DNA of 47,094 nt from contig NZ_JAEEAP010000016.1 in assembly GCF_016103465.1 (NCBI RefSeq), positions 1-47,094 on the forward strand. The letters run 5' to 3'. The number at the start of each line of letters is the position of its first letter. Positions within the stretch are counted from its first letter, which is position 1. Under the pieces are notes generated by a model, which had not been told where the DNA came from, did not search any database, and worked only from the letters and a program-made list of their open reading frames with translations. Source of the DNA: Streptomyces sabulosicollis. GTDB taxonomy: Bacteria; Actinomycetota; Actinomycetes; Streptomycetales; Streptomycetaceae. Of the stretch, positions 45,557 through 47,094 are shown in pieces. Position numbers and translations under genes: made by a program.

Positions 45557-47049
45557 TCGTGGGCGGCGGCCGACGGCGCGTGGTCCAGCAGCGCGGCCAC
45601 GGCCGAGCGGAACGCGGCCAGCCGCTCGGCGGCCCGCTCGGCGCTGATCCGCGGCTCGTAGACCGCGGCGGGCTCCCAGGCCGGGACCGCCTCCTCGGCC
45701 GTCAGGCCCGGGTCGAGCCCCATCCGCGCGGCGGCGCCCACGCCCAGCGCCGTGGCGTCGGGCAGCGCCGAGACCTCCACGGGCCGCTGGAGCAGATCGG
45801 CCTGGGTCTGCATCAGCAGCGCCGAGCGGGTCAGTCCCCCGTCGACGCGCAGGACGGTCAGCGGCGCGCCCAGGTCGGAGGCGGCCGCCTCGGCGATCTC
45901 CACGACCTGGGCGGCGATGCCCTCGCACAGCGCGCGGACCAGGTGTCCGGCGGTGGTGTCGAGGCCGAGCCCGGTCAGTGAGCCCTTGAGGTCACCGCGC
46001 CACCAGGGCGCGGCGAGCCCGGCGAGCGCCGGTACGAAGGTCACTCCCCCGGAGTCGGGCACGGTCCCCCCGACCGGGTCGAGGTCCTGGGGCCCTTGGA
46101 TCACCCCCAGGTCGCCGAGCCAGCGCACCGCGGAGGCGGCGGTGTACACCTGCCCGTCCAGGCAGTAGCTGGTGCGCCCGCGGAACCGCCAGGCCACGCA
46201 GGGGACCAGTCCGTGGCGGCCGCGCCGGGGCCGGTCCCCGGTCTGGGCGAGGAGGAAGGCGCCGGTGCCGTAGGTGCACTTGGCGGTGGACGGCTCGATC
46301 ACCCGCTGTGCCAGCAGGGCGGCCTGCTGGTCGACGAGGAGCCCGGTGAGCGGGACCTCGCCGCCGAAGGCCGTGGTGGTGCCGACCGGCCCGGCGGCGT
46401 CGACGACGCGCGGCAGCCGTTCGGCGGTCAGTCCGTAGAGGTCCAGCGCCTTCGGGGACCAGGCGACGCGGTCGAGGTCGAGCAGCCCGGTGCGCCCGGC
46501 GGTGGCGGCGTCGGTGACGAACGCCCCGGTGAGCCGGTGGACCAGCCAGGCGTCGCTGGTGGTGACCACGCCCTGGCCGGTCAGATGGCGCCGGATCCAC
46601 GCCATCTTGGGCGCCGCGAAGTACGGGTCGAGGGGCAAGCCGGTGAGTTCGCGCAGCGTCTCGGCGTGCGGCGCGAGTCGCTCGCACACCGTGTGGGCCC
46701 GCCGGTCCTGCCAGACCAGCGCGTCCGTCAGCGGTTCTCCCGTGACGGGGTCCCAGGCCAGCACCGTCTCGCCCTGGTTGGCCAGCCCGACCGCCACGAC
46801 CGGCTCCCCCGCGGCCGCGAGGGCCTGGCGTCCGGCCTCGAGGACCGAGGTGAGCAGCGCGGCCGGATCGACCTCCACCAGTCCGCCGGGCAGATAGCGC
46901 GGCCGTACGGGCACCTCGGCGGAACCGATCACCCCGCGCTCGGGGCAGAGCACCAACGCCTTGGTGCCCGAGGTGCCTTGGTCGATGGCGAGGACCGGGC
47001 CGGTCGCGGGGTCGGCCGGGGTGCGGTGGCGACGCTCTGCAGGCAGCAT
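45553..47049 (-). CDS. glpK: Glycerol kinase-like FGGY carbohydrate kinase
   Basis: The 498-aa product has the FGGY phosphate loop VLAIDQGTSGTKALV. GlpK-type blocks include LVDQQAALLAQ, KCTYGTGAFLLAQTG, YCLDGQVYTAASAVRWL and PALAGLAAPWW. It lies 121 bases before a glycerol-3-phosphate dehydrogenase-like gene in the same orientation, supporting glycerol as substrate. The classical GlpK loop is DQGTTSSR; here it is DQGTSGTK, so another polyol is possible. ATG 47049 is 45 bases from the window edge. The frame stays open further upstream, but no other start codon is visible, and the promoter lies mostly outside. Confidence 0.85.
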   Translation of the reverse strand: MLPAERRHRTPADPATGPVLAIDQGTSGTKALVLCPERGVIGSAEVPVRPRYLPGGLVEVDPAALLTSVLEAGRQALAAAGEPVVAVGLANQGETVLAWDPVTGEPLTDALVWQDRRAHTVCERLAPHAETLRELTGLPLDPYFAAPKMAWIRRHLTGQGVVTTSDAWLVHRLTGAFVTDAATAGRTGLLDLDRVAWSPKALDLYGLTAERLPRVVDAAGPVGTTTAFGGEVPLTGLLVDQQAALLAQRVIEPSTAKCTYGTGAFLLAQTGDRPRRGRHGLVPCVAWRFRGRTSYCLDGQVYTAASAVRWLGDLGVIQGPQDLDPVGGTVPDSGGVTFVPALAGLAAPWWRGDLKGSLTGLGLDTTAGHLVRALCEGIAAQVVEIAEAAASDLGAPLTVLRVDGGLTRSALLMQTQADLLQRPVEVSALPDATALGVGAAARMGLDPGLTAEEAVPAWEPAAVYEPRISAERAAERLAAFRSAVAALLDHAPSAAAHD

Positions 47050-47094
47050 GTCCGGTTCTTCGCTCGGGACGGGCGGATCGCTTCGGGCTGGGGG

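Overview
The window is high-GC DNA with very strong third-position GC bias, alternative GTG/TTG starts, ATGA/TTGA start-stop overlaps, a complete ergothioneine cluster, an EshA-type protein pair and an Rpf-type cell-wall hydrolase. Together these point to a chromosomal segment of a Streptomyces or a close relative. I see 37 protein-coding genes, no tRNA or rRNA gene, no CRISPR array and no transposase; coding density is about 93 percent. The first gene is cut by the left edge. The last gene, on the minus strand, starts 45 bases inside the right edge.

Layout: (1) 1-3983, a SNF2 helicase and SWIM zinc-finger pair. (2) 4238-5311, a secreted pectin methylesterase, closed by a terminator. (3) 5452-9547, the xylose module: xylA diverges from xylB and a ROK repressor (XylR) around an AT-rich palindrome. 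(4) 9528-11001, a GNAT acetyltransferase and a Tat-exported PLC-like phosphodiesterase. (5) 11395-14287, two tandem Family 2B encapsulin shell genes (EshA type; HK97-fold shell with an inserted cyclic-nucleotide-binding-like domain) with none of the usual cargo genes beside them, then a tiny membrane protein. (6) 14684-19656, a GMC oxidoreductase and an operon of a quinone oxidoreductase with two acyl-CoA dehydrogenase-like subunits. (7) 19899-24206, egtABCD with overlapping frames. (8) 24480-30022, an Rpf-LysM-M23 wall hydrolase with a TTA codon and a CRP-like site, an unexported Ig-repeat protein, an SGNH hydrolase and a serine hydrolase. (9) 30154-35385, a block syntenic with the mycobacterial KstR2 steroid C/D-ring cluster: two SDRs divergent from echA20-ipdA-ipdB-ipdC, with a KstR2-like palindrome between them. 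(10) 35424-42671, an orphan gltD, an MBL hydrolase, a SpoIIE-type multidomain phosphatase, lpd and an S4 RNA-binding protein. (11) 42679-47049, a glycerol operon: FGGY kinase, GlpA-like dehydrogenase, second FAD subunit.

The functional themes are plant-matter and lipid catabolism (pectin, xylose, acyl-CoA, sterol rings, glycerol), redox protection (ergothioneine) and development (EshA-type shells, a possibly bldA-dependent Rpf protein, a SpoIIE-type phosphatase). The least explained system is the orphan two-shell encapsulin locus. Its two genes differ over most of their length yet share a 134-nt perfectly identical tract. They have matching leader mini-frames, and both cyclic-nucleotide pockets look degenerate.
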